This document shows positions 44,670-54,399 of a stretch of 64,000 nt of DNA, piece after piece; position 1 is the first letter of the stretch; each line of letters begins with the position of its first letter. Position numbers and translations under genes: made by a program. The stretch spans positions 1 through 64,000 of the forward strand of contig NZ_JALCZO010000007.1 in assembly GCF_023555495.1 (NCBI RefSeq). The letters are read 5' to 3'. This DNA comes from Polaribacter sp. Z022 (lineage in GTDB: Bacteria; Bacteroidota; Bacteroidia; Flavobacteriales; Flavobacteriaceae). Under the pieces are notes generated by a model. It did no database searches and was not told the DNA's origin. It saw only the letters and a list, made by a program, of their open reading frames with translations.

Positions 44670-46769
44670 TTATGATACTAATTCTTTTTGAACATTTGTT
44701 GGCACTGTTTGGTAAGCAGAAAATTGCGAGCTAAATGTTGCTTTTCCTTGTGTAATAGATCTTAAAATAGTTGAAAAACCAAACAATTCTGCTGCTGGTG
44801 TTATACATTTTAAAACTTGATAATTATCTTGAGTTTCTATACCTAAAATCATAGATCTACGAGATTGTAATTCAGTCATAACACTACCAACCATTTGTTC
44901 TGGTACTTTTACAGAAATTTCTTGTGTTGGTTCTAATAACCTTGGATTTGCATTTAAAAAAGCTTCTTTAAAAGCATGTGCAGATGCAATTTTAAAAGAA
45001 ATATCATTAGAATCTACCGAGTGCATTTTTCCATCAAAAAGCATCACTCTAATATCTCTAGCATACGAATTTGTTAATGGACCAGATTCCATTACTTCTA
45101 AAATTCCTTTTACAACCGATGGTAAATAACGTGTGTCTATTGCTCCACCAACAATGCAATTATAGAATACTAATTTTCCTCCCCAATCTAAAGTTACTTC
45201 TTCTTTACCTCTAATATTAAATCCTTCTGGTTCTGGCATATTTTCAAACCAAGGTTCAATTTTCATATGCACTTGTGCAAATTGTCCTGATCCTCCAGAT
45301 TGCTTTTTATGTCTATAATTTGCTGTTGCAGAACGTTGTATGGTTTCTCTATATTGAATTTTAGGTCGCTTATACTCTACTTTTATTCCATAAATATGCT
45401 CTAAAGCCCAAGTAATTGTTGCCAAATGCAACTCTCCTTGACAACCAATTAGAGTTTCTTTGGTTTCATTAGAATAATTGACTAAAATTGTTGGATCTTG
45501 AGTTTGTAAACGTTTTAAAGATTCGCTTAACTTTTCTTCTTCTTTTACCTTAGTTGCAGTAATTGCCTTTGTTATTCTAGCATCTGGATATTGAATTGGT
45601 TTTATTGTAAAACCTTCTTCTACAGTTGCTAAAGTATCATTAGTTTCAGTAAATTTTAATTTAGTAGTAGCTCCAATATCACCTGTGGTTAAAGTTTTTA
45701 CAGCTTCTTTATTTTTACCATCCATAATAAACAATTGATTAATTGTTTCTGTTTCTCCATTTCTACAATTAATTAATTTATCGTTTACTTTAACTTCTCC
45801 AGATTTTACTTTAAAAAAGGTAATTTGCCCTAAGTTTGGTTGATAAATAGATTTAAAAACAAACAAAACTGGAGCAGCTTCCTTTTCTCTAACAATTTCA
45901 TTTCCTTCTACACTTTGTTCTGGTTTTAAATCTGCAGCTGCAGGTGCAACATTATCAATAAAGCCCATTAAACGTCCTGTACCCATATCATTAAGTGCAG
46001 AAACACAAAAAACAGGAAAAACATCATGATTTAACATTCCTGCTTTAATTCCTGTTCTCATTTCATCTTCATTTAATGTGCCTTTATCAAAGAAAAGTTC
46101 CATTAACTCTTCATCGTTTTCTGCTGCTTTTTCCACAAGTTCATTATGAAGTTGATTTGCCAACTCTTTTTGATCTTCTGGAATTGCCAATTTTTCAGGC
46201 TTCCCTCCTTCAGGTCCAAATTTGTACATTTTCATTTTTAGAACATCAATTATACATTGACTTCCATCTACCATTAAAGGATATTGAATTTTAATAGCAT
46301 TATTACCAACTAATTGTTTAATACTGTTAAAACTAGCATCAAAATTAGCATCTTTATGGTCTATTTGATTGACAACAAATAAGGTTGGTTTGTGGTATTT
46401 ATTTATATAATTCCAAATAATTTCTGTACCAATTTCTACACCATTTTTTGCATTAATTACTGTAGTTATTGTATCAGAAACACGAATTGATGAGATGATT
46501 TCTCCAATAAAATCGTCTAAACCAGGAGTATCAATTATATTAATTTTGTAATTTCTCCATTCTGTATGTAAAGGTGTTGCAAATACAGAAGCTTCTCTTT
46601 CATGCTCTATTTCATGATAATCTGAAACAGTGTTTTTGTTTTCTATATTTCCTCTTCTTTTTATAATTCCAGCCTCAAACAGCATGGTTTCTGCCAAAGT
46701 GGTTTTACCACTGTTATGGGCTCCTACAAAAACAACATTTTTAATGTGTTTATCATCATATATTTTCAT
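44670..46769 (-). CDS. Elongation factor G-like GTPase (paralog)
   Basis: ATG 46769 is chosen over a TTG three codons upstream. The 699-residue protein has EF-G architecture: G domain with GAHNSGKTTL (P-loop), IIDTPGLDDF (G3), NQID (G4 instead of NKxD) and CVSALN (G5); domain II (about 290-370), domain III (about 400-475), domain IV (about 480-600, with GSGQFAQVHMKIEP) and domain V. The switch regions differ from canonical EF-G, and the G4 Lys is Gln. These EF-G2-like paralogs are widespread and may act in stress or recycling; translocase activity cannot be assumed. Confidence 0.88.
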   Translation of the reverse strand: MKIYDDKHIKNVVFVGAHNSGKTTLAETMLFEAGIIKRRGNIENKNTVSDYHEIEHEREASVFATPLHTEWRNYKINIIDTPGLDDFIGEIISSIRVSDTITTVINAKNGVEIGTEIIWNYINKYHKPTLFVVNQIDHKDANFDASFNSIKQLVGNNAIKIQYPLMVDGSQCIIDVLKMKMYKFGPEGGKPEKLAIPEDQKELANQLHNELVEKAAENDEELMELFFDKGTLNEDEMRTGIKAGMLNHDVFPVFCVSALNDMGTGRLMGFIDNVAPAAADLKPEQSVEGNEIVREKEAAPVLFVFKSIYQPNLGQITFFKVKSGEVKVNDKLINCRNGETETINQLFIMDGKNKEAVKTLTTGDIGATTKLKFTETNDTLATVEEGFTIKPIQYPDARITKAITATKVKEEEKLSESLKRLQTQDPTILVNYSNETKETLIGCQGELHLATITWALEHIYGIKVEYKRPKIQYRETIQRSATANYRHKKQSGGSGQFAQVHMKIEPWFENMPEPEGFNIRGKEEVTLDWGGKLVFYNCIVGGAIDTRYLPSVVKGILEVMESGPLTNSYARDIRVMLFDGKMHSVDSNDISFKIASAHAFKEAFLNANPRLLEPTQEISVKVPEQMVGSVMTELQSRRSMILGIETQDNYQVLKCITPAAELFGFSTILRSITQGKATFSSQFSAYQTVPTNVQKELVS

Positions 46770-46885
46770 ACTCGTCAATTTATAAGATTACCCTATAAAT
46801 TTAAAAACAATAAAGTGCGAAAAACATGATTTTTGTTAGGTTTGGGTTAATTTAACAAAGAAAAAAGGTAATTTAAGATAGGTTT

Positions 46886-47698
46886 CTACATGTTTTGTGT
46901 GTAGAAGTTATAATCTTTTAAAACAACATCTATAAACTCAATATCACTGTTGTGAACAGATTTAATTTCTGTAACTTCAAGAATCTTAGACCTAAGTTTA
47001 ATAAGCGTTTTATAATCTTTATATTTCTTAGCAGATTGGTAGGTGTTTTTAATGATTCTTGCATCATTATCAGACAGTTTTATAACATTAGGATATGTAG
47101 GTACATATTTATTAGAAATGTTTTCTAAAATGGTTTCAGAAAATTTAACATCATCCTTTAAGTAAATAACTACAGTGTTTGCTATTAAATCTCCAAAACG
47201 TTGATTTTCTTTGGTAAATAAAATCATAAAAAAACCAATCATTTTACCAAATAAAAACAATAACCATAGCAATCCTATTTCATTGTCTAAACCCAAAGAT
47301 GATATGTAAACAAATAAAAGCATAAATAAATTAAAATCTACAACTCTTAAAAACCAACGAATAACAAAATCTGTTGTAGAAGGTTTAAAGCCTTCAATAT
47401 TAATTACTTTCAGTTTTAATAATTTTTTACCTACTGTTTGTCCACCCAATAACATTTCTGTGTATAATGAATAAAAAGTTATAGGCAAAAATACCATGAC
47501 ATCTATAGCTTTTATAGACCAATTATCTCCACCAACTGCACTATCAAACATTTGAAAGTTTAAAAAAGTGATGGCAAAATATAAATAGGCAAATTTTAAT
47601 ACGTTGTCTACAGTAAATGCTAACAACCTTTGCCCAACATTTGCTAGGGTAAAATTGATGTTTACATTTTGTGCTGTTTTTATTTGGAGTCTTTTCAT
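46886..47698 (-). CDS. RDD family membrane protein
   Basis: ATG 47698 is chosen; the upstream in-frame extension would overlap the divergent SpoIIM gene. The 270-residue protein has an RDD domain: GQRLLAFTVDNVLKF, then membrane helices about 30-48, 62-80 and 130-170, with WFLRVVDFNL and FGDLIANTVVIYL. A soluble tail (about 200-270) follows. It is divergently arranged with SpoIIM (22 bases between starts) and belongs to the cluster with DUF4129, DUF4350, MoxR and DUF58. Its role is unknown. Confidence 0.88.
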   Translation of the reverse strand: MKRLQIKTAQNVNINFTLANVGQRLLAFTVDNVLKFAYLYFAITFLNFQMFDSAVGGDNWSIKAIDVMVFLPITFYSLYTEMLLGGQTVGKKLLKLKVINIEGFKPSTTDFVIRWFLRVVDFNLFMLLFVYISSLGLDNEIGLLWLLFLFGKMIGFFMILFTKENQRFGDLIANTVVIYLKDDVKFSETILENISNKYVPTYPNVIKLSDNDARIIKNTYQSAKKYKDYKTLIKLRSKILEVTEIKSVHNSDIEFIDVVLKDYNFYTQNM

Positions 47699-47720
47699 GC
47701 AATATGTAAATTCGCTCTGA

Positions 47721-48689
47721 ATGAGAGAAGTCGCTTTTATAAAGCAAAATAAAGAAAAATGGCTTGAATTTGAACAAGTAATTTCAAATAAAGAGAAAAA
47801 AAGTCCTGACGACATAGCCAACTTGCATATAAAAATCATGAATGATTTGGTATATGCACAAACTTATTACCCAAAAAGTAAAGTTACTTTATACTTAAAT
47901 AAGCTTGCTAAGTCTAGCTTTGATAAGGTTTATCACTCTAAAAGAAGAAATAGAAATGTGTTTTTATATTTCTTTTTTGATAAAGTACCACTACTCTCCT
48001 ACCAATACAGAAAATATATTTATTTATCATTTATTGTATTTTTTGCCTGTTTTTTAATAGGATTGCTTTCTACTTTTAATGATGATTCTTTTGCGCGTCA
48101 AATTTTAGGAGACAATTATGTTAATCAAACAATAGAAAATATAGAAAGTGGAGATGCAATGGCTATTTATAAAGGTGGTAGCAATTGGGGAACTTTTATT
48201 GGTATTTATGACAATAACCAACGAGTTGGATTAAATATGTTTTTATCTGGATTGTTTTTAGGTATTGGCACTGGGTTTTATGTAGTTTACAATGCTATAA
48301 TGGTAGCTGTTTTTCAAGCTTTCTTTTATCAACATAACAGTTTGTTTGATAGTTTAAAAGGAATCTGGATTCATGGAACCTATGAAATTTTTAGTATGAT
48401 TATAGAAGCTGCTGCAGGTTATATTATTGGTGCTAGTATTTTGTTTCCTGGAGCTTTTAAACGATTAGAATCTTTTAAAAGAGGTATGAAAGCTGCATTT
48501 TATATTTTTATAAGCACCATTCCTTTTACTTTAATAGCTGCATTTTTAGAAGGTTATATTACAAGATATGCTAATATAATGCCCACTTTTGTATGTTTTT
48601 TAATCATTGGTTTTAGCTTAATTTCTATAAGTTACTATTATTTGGTTTTACCTTTTAAAGTGGCTAACAAACACCAATTGCTTTCATGA
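47721..48689 (+). CDS. SpoIIM family membrane protein (stage II sporulation protein M-like)
   Basis: The 322-residue protein has a soluble N-terminus (about 1-85) with MREVAFIKQNKEKWLEFEQV, then five or six membrane helices and a GTFIGIYDNNQRVGLNMFLSG loop plus HGTYEIFSMIIEAAAGY, the SpoIIM/YdjP signatures. Flavobacteria do not form spores; the family member here belongs to the MoxR/DUF58 cluster. It overlaps the DUF4129 gene by 4 bases. Confidence 0.88.
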   Translation: MREVAFIKQNKEKWLEFEQVISNKEKKSPDDIANLHIKIMNDLVYAQTYYPKSKVTLYLNKLAKSSFDKVYHSKRRNRNVFLYFFFDKVPLLSYQYRKYIYLSFIVFFACFLIGLLSTFNDDSFARQILGDNYVNQTIENIESGDAMAIYKGGSNWGTFIGIYDNNQRVGLNMFLSGLFLGIGTGFYVVYNAIMVAVFQAFFYQHNSLFDSLKGIWIHGTYEIFSMIIEAAAGYIIGASILFPGAFKRLESFKRGMKAAFYIFISTIPFTLIAAFLEGYITRYANIMPTFVCFLIIGFSLISISYYYLVLPFKVANKHQLLS

Positions 48690-49399
48690 ATAAAAAACTA
48701 ATTATTTTATTCATCTTTTGTTCATCAATTACTTTTGGACAATTTATGCAAGAAGGACACTTTACTGCTAAAAAAGTAGATTCAATTTATAAAAATGCAC
48801 CAGAATTTACTGAAGTAAGAAACTTTGACGAAGATTTTAAAAACAAATACACAGACAAAGAATTTATTTATACAGAAGAAGAAATAGGGGAAGAAAAAAA
48901 AGAAGATTTTTCTAACAGTTCTGCATTTGTAAATGGTTTTCTTTTTTTTATAAGTAACATTTTTCCTTATTTATTAGGAGGTATCATCATTTTTATCATT
49001 TTAAAAACCTTTTTAGGATCTGAAATGGAATTTTGGAATTTTAAAAAACCGAAGAAAAAAGTTGCTGCTAAATTAGTGTATGAAGATGAAGATATACACG
49101 AAACAGATATTGAAGGTTTGTTGCAAAAAGCTATAATAGATAAAGAATACAGATTAGCTGTTAGATATTATTACTTATCTGTTTTAAAAGAATTATCACA
49201 TAAAAAACTAATAGAATATCATAAAGATAAAACCAATTCAGAATACCTTTTTGAAATTGAAGACCAAACAACAAGAACTAAATTTTCTTATTTATCTTAT
49301 GTGTATTCTTATATATGGTATGGAGATTTTCCAATAGACGAAGCTAATTTTAAGTTAGCACAAGAAAAGTATCAATCTTTTAAAACAACTTTAAAATAA
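48686..49399 (+). CDS. DUF4129 domain protein
   Basis: The 237-residue protein has a signal peptide (LIILFIFCSSITFG), an acidic region, a membrane helix (about 90-108, YLLGGIIIFIILKTFL) and a cytoplasmic C-terminal DUF4129 domain: LLQKAIIDKEYRLAVRYYYL, YHKDKTNSEYLFEI and YSYIWYGDFP. It overlaps both neighbours (ATGA junctions), so translation is coupled. DUF4129 proteins accompany MoxR-DUF58 operons. Confidence 0.88.
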   Translation: MNKKLIILFIFCSSITFGQFMQEGHFTAKKVDSIYKNAPEFTEVRNFDEDFKNKYTDKEFIYTEEEIGEEKKEDFSNSSAFVNGFLFFISNIFPYLLGGIIIFIILKTFLGSEMEFWNFKKPKKKVAAKLVYEDEDIHETDIEGLLQKAIIDKEYRLAVRYYYLSVLKELSHKKLIEYHKDKTNSEYLFEIEDQTTRTKFSYLSYVYSYIWYGDFPIDEANFKLAQEKYQSFKTTLK

Positions 49400-50607
49400 T
49401 GATACATATTATAAAAAAACTATCTCTACTCCTATTTTTATTAGCTTTAATTGGTTGTAATAAAACAGACTGGAAAGAAAACTTTAAAGAAAAAGAGAAA
49501 AGTCCGTTTGGTAATTTTATTATTTATAATGAAGCAAAAGAACTTTTTAAAAACAATGAAGTAACCCTGTTAAAAGAAAATTTCTATGATTATTTATTGT
49601 TTGATTCTGATATAGATAGCACCAAACAATTTAATTTAGTTTGTATTAAACATAGTGGTTATAAATACAATAACACAGGTATAAATGAAATTTTAAACTT
49701 TGTAGAAAAAGGGAATTCTGTTTTTTTAGCCTTTAATCATTTTAAAGACACCTTACAATCATCATTAAAATTTAGCACAAATAATTTAGATAAAAACAAT
49801 TATTCAGTTCCTTCTTTAAAATCGTTAAAAGGAACTTTAGATTTAAATAACAATCAGTTTTTTAACAATTCTTTTTTCTATGATAGAAATTTGCGTAGAA
49901 ATTATTTTTTAGAATATGATAAAAAAACAACTAGTGTTATTGGAACTATTGAAGTAGATGGAGAGAAAGTGCCTAATTTTATTAAAATTAAATATGGTAA
50001 AGGTGCATTTTACTTGCACTTACACCCTATTGCATTTACCAATTATTTTTTATTGAATGGTAATGAAGAATATGCTAGCAATGCATTATCCTATTTACCT
50101 AATAACGATTTAATTTGGGATCCACATATTAAATCGAGTAAATATTCTGACAATGAAAATGAAGATAAATCTTCTGTTTTTAAATTCTTCTTAGAACACA
50201 AAACATTAACTTGGTTTTTATTTGTGTGTTTAATCGGATTAATTTTGTTTATGCTATTTAATGCGCGCAGAAAACAACGTCCTATTCCAATTATTGAACC
50301 CTTAAAAAACTCAACAGTTGCCTTTACACAAACAATTGCAAATTTGTATTTAAAAGAACAAGATCATAAAAATTTAGTTGATAAAAAAATAGCTTATTTC
50401 TTAGAAAAAGTAAGAAGTAAATATTTACTAAACACCAACAATTTAAATGCTGATTTTATGGAGAAACTAGCTTTAAAATCTGGAAATGAATTGCAAAAAA
50501 CAAAATATTTAATTAATACAATTATCACTTTAAATAAAAGAGCTGAGTGTTCTGAAGAAGAGTTAGTTGTGTTGCATAAAATGATAGAGAAATTCTTTAA
50601 TAAATAA
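49399..50607 (+). CDS. DUF4350 domain protein
   Basis: The 402-residue lipoprotein-like product (LALIGC, C near residue 20) has a periplasmic N-terminal domain (about 25-250; SPFGNFIIYNEAKELF and NYFLLNGNEEYASNALSYL), one membrane helix (about 271-289, TWFLFVCLIGLILFMLF), and a cytoplasmic tail starting ARRKQRPIPIIEPL. This matches the DUF4350 pattern. It sits between DUF4129 (1-base overlap) and MoxR (3 bases). Confidence 0.88.
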   Translation: MIHIIKKLSLLLFLLALIGCNKTDWKENFKEKEKSPFGNFIIYNEAKELFKNNEVTLLKENFYDYLLFDSDIDSTKQFNLVCIKHSGYKYNNTGINEILNFVEKGNSVFLAFNHFKDTLQSSLKFSTNNLDKNNYSVPSLKSLKGTLDLNNNQFFNNSFFYDRNLRRNYFLEYDKKTTSVIGTIEVDGEKVPNFIKIKYGKGAFYLHLHPIAFTNYFLLNGNEEYASNALSYLPNNDLIWDPHIKSSKYSDNENEDKSSVFKFFLEHKTLTWFLFVCLIGLILFMLFNARRKQRPIPIIEPLKNSTVAFTQTIANLYLKEQDHKNLVDKKIAYFLEKVRSKYLLNTNNLNADFMEKLALKSGNELQKTKYLINTIITLNKRAECSEEELVVLHKMIEKFFNK

Positions 50608-50610
50608 GAT

Positions 50611-51615
50611 ATGGAAACACCAAACAATCAAGAAACGCCCAAAGAAATAGAATTTGAAAATAGAATTGATTTATCTGAATTACAAGCAAGTGTTTTTCAA
50701 ATAAAAAAGCAATTACAAAAAGTAATTGTAGGTCAAAAAGAAATGATGGATTTATTAATTGTTTCTTTACTTTCTGATGGTCATGTTTTAATAGAAGGTG
50801 TTCCTGGAGTTGCCAAAACTATTACTGCAAAATTATTGGCACAAACAATAGATGTTGGTTTTAGTAGAATTCAATTTACACCAGATTTAATGCCTTCAGA
50901 TATTTTAGGAACTTCTGTTTTTAATGTAAAAACATCAGAATTCGAATTTAAAAAAGGTCCAATTTTTTCTAGCATGATATTAATTGATGAAATTAATAGA
51001 GCTCCAGCAAAAACTCAAGCTGCATTGTTTGAAGTGATGGAAGAAAAACAAATTACTATAGATGGTAAAACCTATAAAATGGACGAACCTTTTGTGGTTT
51101 TAGCAACTCAAAACCCTATAGAACAAGAAGGTACTTATAGATTGCCAGAAGCTCAATTAGATCGTTTTTTATTTAAAGTTAATGTAGAATACCCTAATGC
51201 AGAAGAAGAACTAGAAATTATTATTAAAGAACAAGCTTTAGAAAATACAACAAAAGCAAGTAAAATAGAAACTGTAATTAGTGGAAATAAAATTATTGAG
51301 TTCAGAAACTTGGTAAATCAAATTAAAATAGAAGAAAACCTATTAAAATATATTGCAAACATTGTTGTAAACACACGTTCTAACTCGTTTTTATATTTAG
51401 GTGCTTCACCAAGAGCAAGTATTGCTATTTTAGGAGCTTCTAAGGCATTTGCAGCTATAGAAGGAAGAGATTTTGTAACGCCAGAAGATATTAAAAGAGC
51501 AACAATTCCAGTATTAGAACACAGAGTAATTGTTACTCCCGAAAGAGAAATGGAAGGGTTAACAAGCAAACAAATTATAGAACAAATTATTGAAGCTGTT
51601 GAGATTCCACGTTAA
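50611..51615 (+). CDS. MoxR-family AAA+ ATPase
   Basis: The 334-residue AAA+ ATPase has Walker A EGVPGVAKT, Walker B MILIDEINRAPAKTQAALFE, sensor 1 VLATQNPIEQEGTYRLPEAQ and LGASPRASIAI as sensor 2, with a C-terminal lid. MoxR ATPases act as chaperones for metal-cofactor or von Willebrand-type proteins, and here likely work with the DUF58 protein downstream. A 143-base gap with a palindromic repeat separates the two, unlike the usual tight spacing. Confidence 0.95.
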   Translation: METPNNQETPKEIEFENRIDLSELQASVFQIKKQLQKVIVGQKEMMDLLIVSLLSDGHVLIEGVPGVAKTITAKLLAQTIDVGFSRIQFTPDLMPSDILGTSVFNVKTSEFEFKKGPIFSSMILIDEINRAPAKTQAALFEVMEEKQITIDGKTYKMDEPFVVLATQNPIEQEGTYRLPEAQLDRFLFKVNVEYPNAEEELEIIIKEQALENTTKASKIETVISGNKIIEFRNLVNQIKIEENLLKYIANIVVNTRSNSFLYLGASPRASIAILGASKAFAAIEGRDFVTPEDIKRATIPVLEHRVIVTPEREMEGLTSKQIIEQIIEAVEIPR

Positions 51616-51621
51616 ACAAAT

Positions 51622-51714
51622 TGTCACTTCGAGTGATTTTGAGGAACGAAAAATTGTATCGAGAAGTTTTTAATAGTTCTCGATACAATTCCGAAAAAAA
51701 TTGGAATCACTCAA
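51622..51714. repeat. Palindromic repeat, family C, inside the MoxR-DUF58 operon
   Basis: AATTGTATCGAGAA (51652-51665) and TTCTCGATACAATT (51677-51690) form a perfect 14-bp stem, and GAGTGATT (51631-51638) pairs with AATCACTC (51705-51712) outside it. It begins GTCACTTCGAG. A half copy recurs at 63465-63513. It sits 7 bases after the MoxR stop and looks inserted. Confidence 0.85.
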
Positions 51715-51758
51715 ATTAACACAATGAAAATCAACAAATAAACAGTTAAACAACAAAA

Positions 51759-53093
51759 TTGAAACATCTATTCAACACCTTATTTTTAAATAACCGCTTT
51801 TTCTATTTTTTAGGTGGAATCGCAATTCTATTTGTGGTTGGTTTTTTTATACCTGTCTTTTTTGATATTTCTAAAGTGTTACTATTTATATTAAGCATCC
51901 TTACAATTGTGGATGTTTTTATTTTATACAAAACTAAAAGTGCAATTACTGTAAATAGATATTTGCCAGAAAGATTATCTAATGGTGATGTCAATAAAAT
52001 ATCTATGCAGTTTAAAAATCAATACAAATTTGCTGCACACCTATCAATAATTGAAGAAATTCCTTATCAATTTCAAAAAAGAGACTTTATTTTTAAACAA
52101 ATTCTTGTAAAATCAGAAGAAAAAACAATTCATTATGATTTAGTTCCTACTGAAAGAGGGGTTTATTTATTTGGACATGTTAATGTTTATGTCTCTTCTC
52201 CACTGCAATTAGCTACTAAAAAATACATTTTAGGGAAAAAGAAAGAAATAAAATGCTATCCTTCTTTTTTAAAACTTAGAGAGTTCGATTTTAGAGCATT
52301 TAATAATGATGCTATTTCTTATGGAACCAAAAAAGTTAGAAAAATTGGGCATTCTTTAGAGTTTGAACAAATTAAAGAATATGTTTCTGGTGATGATATA
52401 AGGTCTTTAAATTGGAAAGCTACAGCAAAGAGAAATCAGTTAATGATCAATCAATATGTTGAAGAAAAATCGCAACCAGTATATTCTATTATAGATAAAG
52501 GACGTGCAATGCAAATGCATTTTAACAATTTAAGCTTGTTAGATTTTGCTATAAATGCCACGTTAGCCATAAGTAATGTAGTTTTAAGAAAACAAGACAA
52601 AGCTGGTATGCTTTCCTTTTCTACCAAGCTAGAAGATTGGGTGGTTGCAGAAAAAAGAAATTCACAAATGAGTTTAATTTCTGAAGCATTACATAATATA
52701 AAAACAGACTTTTCAGAATCTGATTTTAGTACACTTTATGCAGTGGTAAAAAGAAAAATAACGCATAGAAGTTTGTTAATTTTATATACAAATTTTGAAA
52801 CCATGGATGGTTTAAATAGACAACTACCTTATTTAAGAGCGTTGGCTAAGAACCATTTGGTATTAATTGTTTTCTTTGAAAATACTGAGTTAGAGGCTTT
52901 AACAAATAGTAAAAAAGAAGATGTATTAGGGGTTTATGATAGCATTATTGCTGAAAAATTTATGTACGAAAAGAAAAGCATTGTAAAAGAGTTAAAAAAA
53001 TACGGAATTCAATCTGTATTAACCAAACCAGAAAACTTAACTGGAGATACCATTAATAAATATTTAGAGCTAAAATCTAGAGGTCTTTTTTAA
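51759..53093 (+). CDS. DUF58 domain protein
   Basis: The start is TTG 51759; no closer ATG fits the N-terminal hydrophobic pair. The 444-residue protein has two membrane helices (about 13-30 and 33-55), a beta domain, and the DUF58 signature EQIKEYVSGDDIRSLNWKAT plus a von Willebrand-like C-terminal part (about 240-440) with VYSIIDKGRAM. It is the usual partner of MoxR. A palindromic repeat separates it from the ATPase gene. Confidence 0.92.
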   Translation: MKHLFNTLFLNNRFFYFLGGIAILFVVGFFIPVFFDISKVLLFILSILTIVDVFILYKTKSAITVNRYLPERLSNGDVNKISMQFKNQYKFAAHLSIIEEIPYQFQKRDFIFKQILVKSEEKTIHYDLVPTERGVYLFGHVNVYVSSPLQLATKKYILGKKKEIKCYPSFLKLREFDFRAFNNDAISYGTKKVRKIGHSLEFEQIKEYVSGDDIRSLNWKATAKRNQLMINQYVEEKSQPVYSIIDKGRAMQMHFNNLSLLDFAINATLAISNVVLRKQDKAGMLSFSTKLEDWVVAEKRNSQMSLISEALHNIKTDFSESDFSTLYAVVKRKITHRSLLILYTNFETMDGLNRQLPYLRALAKNHLVLIVFFENTELEALTNSKKEDVLGVYDSIIAEKFMYEKKSIVKELKKYGIQSVLTKPENLTGDTINKYLELKSRGLF

Positions 53094-53102
53094 GTAAATA
53101 GG

Positions 53103-53110
53103 TATCTTTG
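53103..53110 (+). promoter_or_regulatory. Putative -7 box for the DUF805 genes
   Basis: TATCTTTG matches the TAnnTTTG consensus and lies 26 bases before the first DUF805 ATG. A TTTG at the ideal -33 spacing is not evident. Confidence 0.4.
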
Positions 53111-53136
53111 ATAAATTAAAATAAAAAACAAAAAAA

Positions 53137-53526
53137 ATGAATTGGTATTTAAAAGTATTAAAACAGTATGCAGATTTTTCTGGAAGAGCAAGACGTAAAG
53201 AATATTGGATGTTTACGTTAATTAATGTATTAATTTCTTGGGCATTTAAATTGTTAGATTTTGCTGCAGGAACTACTATTTTCGAAAGTATTGCTGCAAT
53301 TTATTCTTTAGCAATAATTGTTCCTAGTATAGCTGTAGCTGTTAGAAGACTTCATGATATAGGTAAAAGTGGATGGTATTTTTTACTTGTGTTTTTACCA
53401 ATAATAGGATGGATTTGGCTGATTGTTTTATATGCCACAGAAGGAGAATCAAAACCAAATAAATGGGGAGACAATCCTAAAGGAATTGGAAATGACACTG
53501 CTATAAATCAAATTGGTCGAGAATAA
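53137..53526 (+). CDS. DUF805 membrane protein, copy 1
   Basis: The 129-residue protein begins MNWYLKVLKQYADFSGRARR and has the DUF805 motifs VAVRRLHDIGKSGWYFLLVF and LPIIGWIWLIVLYATEGE, with about four membrane helices and an NKWGDNPKG tail. DUF805 proteins are small inner-membrane proteins of unknown function. Three copies lie in tandem (16 and 14 bases apart). The first twenty residues are almost identical between all three, so they arose by recent tandem duplication. Confidence 0.9.
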   Translation: MNWYLKVLKQYADFSGRARRKEYWMFTLINVLISWAFKLLDFAAGTTIFESIAAIYSLAIIVPSIAVAVRRLHDIGKSGWYFLLVFLPIIGWIWLIVLYATEGESKPNKWGDNPKGIGNDTAINQIGRE

Positions 53527-53542
53527 TTAATTTTTTTTTAAA

Positions 53543-53947
53543 ATGAATTGGTATTTAAAAGTATTAAAACAATACGTAGATTTTTCAGGAAGAGCAAGAC
53601 GTAAAGAGTTTTGGATGTTTGTTTTAATTAATGGTTTAATTACTGTTGGGTTACGATTTTTAGATAGAAGTTTGGGCACAACATTTGGTGATTTTAATGA
53701 AGATGGAATTTTAGAAACAATATACAGTATTGCTGTTTTAATACCAACATTGTCAGTTTCAGTTAGAAGACTTCATGATATAGGTAAAAGTGGTTGGTAT
53801 CTTTTATTAATGTTTTTACCAATAATTGGATGGATTTGGTTGATTGTTTTATATGCTTCTGAAGGAGAGTATAAGATAAATAAATGGGGAGAAAACCCTA
53901 AAGGATTTGGAAATGATACTGCAATACATCAAATAGGAAAAGAATAA
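53543..53947 (+). CDS. DUF805 membrane protein, copy 2
   Basis: The 134-residue copy is close to copy 1 along most of its length, including VSVRRLHDIGKSGWYLLLMF and LPIIGWIWLIVLYASEGEYK. The chief difference is the segment around 38-58 (LDRSLGTTFGDFNEDGILET), where copy 1 has a shorter loop. It starts 16 bases after copy 1 in the same orientation. Confidence 0.9.
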   Translation: MNWYLKVLKQYVDFSGRARRKEFWMFVLINGLITVGLRFLDRSLGTTFGDFNEDGILETIYSIAVLIPTLSVSVRRLHDIGKSGWYLLLMFLPIIGWIWLIVLYASEGEYKINKWGENPKGFGNDTAIHQIGKE

Positions 53948-53961
53948 TTAATTTTTTTAAA

Positions 53962-54372
53962 ATGAATTGGTATTTAAAAGTCTTAAAACAATATGCAGAT
54001 TTTTCTGGTAGAGCTAGACGTAAAGAATTTTGGTTTTTTAACCTTATTCATTACAGCATATTTGCCTTTTTAATTTTTCTGATATTTTTTGTGTCCGACA
54101 ATTTTGAAAAAGACCCTGATACAATTTTATTTGTAATTACAGCTTTGTATTTTATAGCTACTTTAATACCCTTACTTGCAGTAACAGTAAGACGTTTGCA
54201 TGATATGGGGCAAAGTGGTTGGTGGTATTTAATTAATTTTGTGCCTTATATTGGTAGTTTTGTTCTTTTAATTTTTACTTGTATGGATAGTGTTAGTAAG
54301 CCTAATAAATGGGGAGATAATCCTAAAGGAAAAAATAATTTTAATGCTATAGATCAAATAGGAAAAGAATAA
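53962..54372 (+). CDS. DUF805 membrane protein, copy 3
   Basis: The 136-residue copy shares the N-terminus MNWYLKVLKQYADFSGRARR and the NKWGDNPKG tail but has diverged between about 30 and 110: VTVRRLHDMGQSGWWYLINF and YIGSFVLLIFTCMDS replace the WIWLIVLYA motif. It is followed by a clear terminator. It may be the oldest duplicate or have a different partner. Confidence 0.9.
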   Translation: MNWYLKVLKQYADFSGRARRKEFWFFNLIHYSIFAFLIFLIFFVSDNFEKDPDTILFVITALYFIATLIPLLAVTVRRLHDMGQSGWWYLINFVPYIGSFVLLIFTCMDSVSKPNKWGDNPKGKNNFNAIDQIGKE

Positions 54373-54399
54373 AAAAATTAATAAAATAATAAAGATATT

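Noticed and set aside
47699..47839. N-terminal extension of the RDD protein
   Set aside because: It overlaps the divergent SpoIIM gene and is unlike RDD N-termini.
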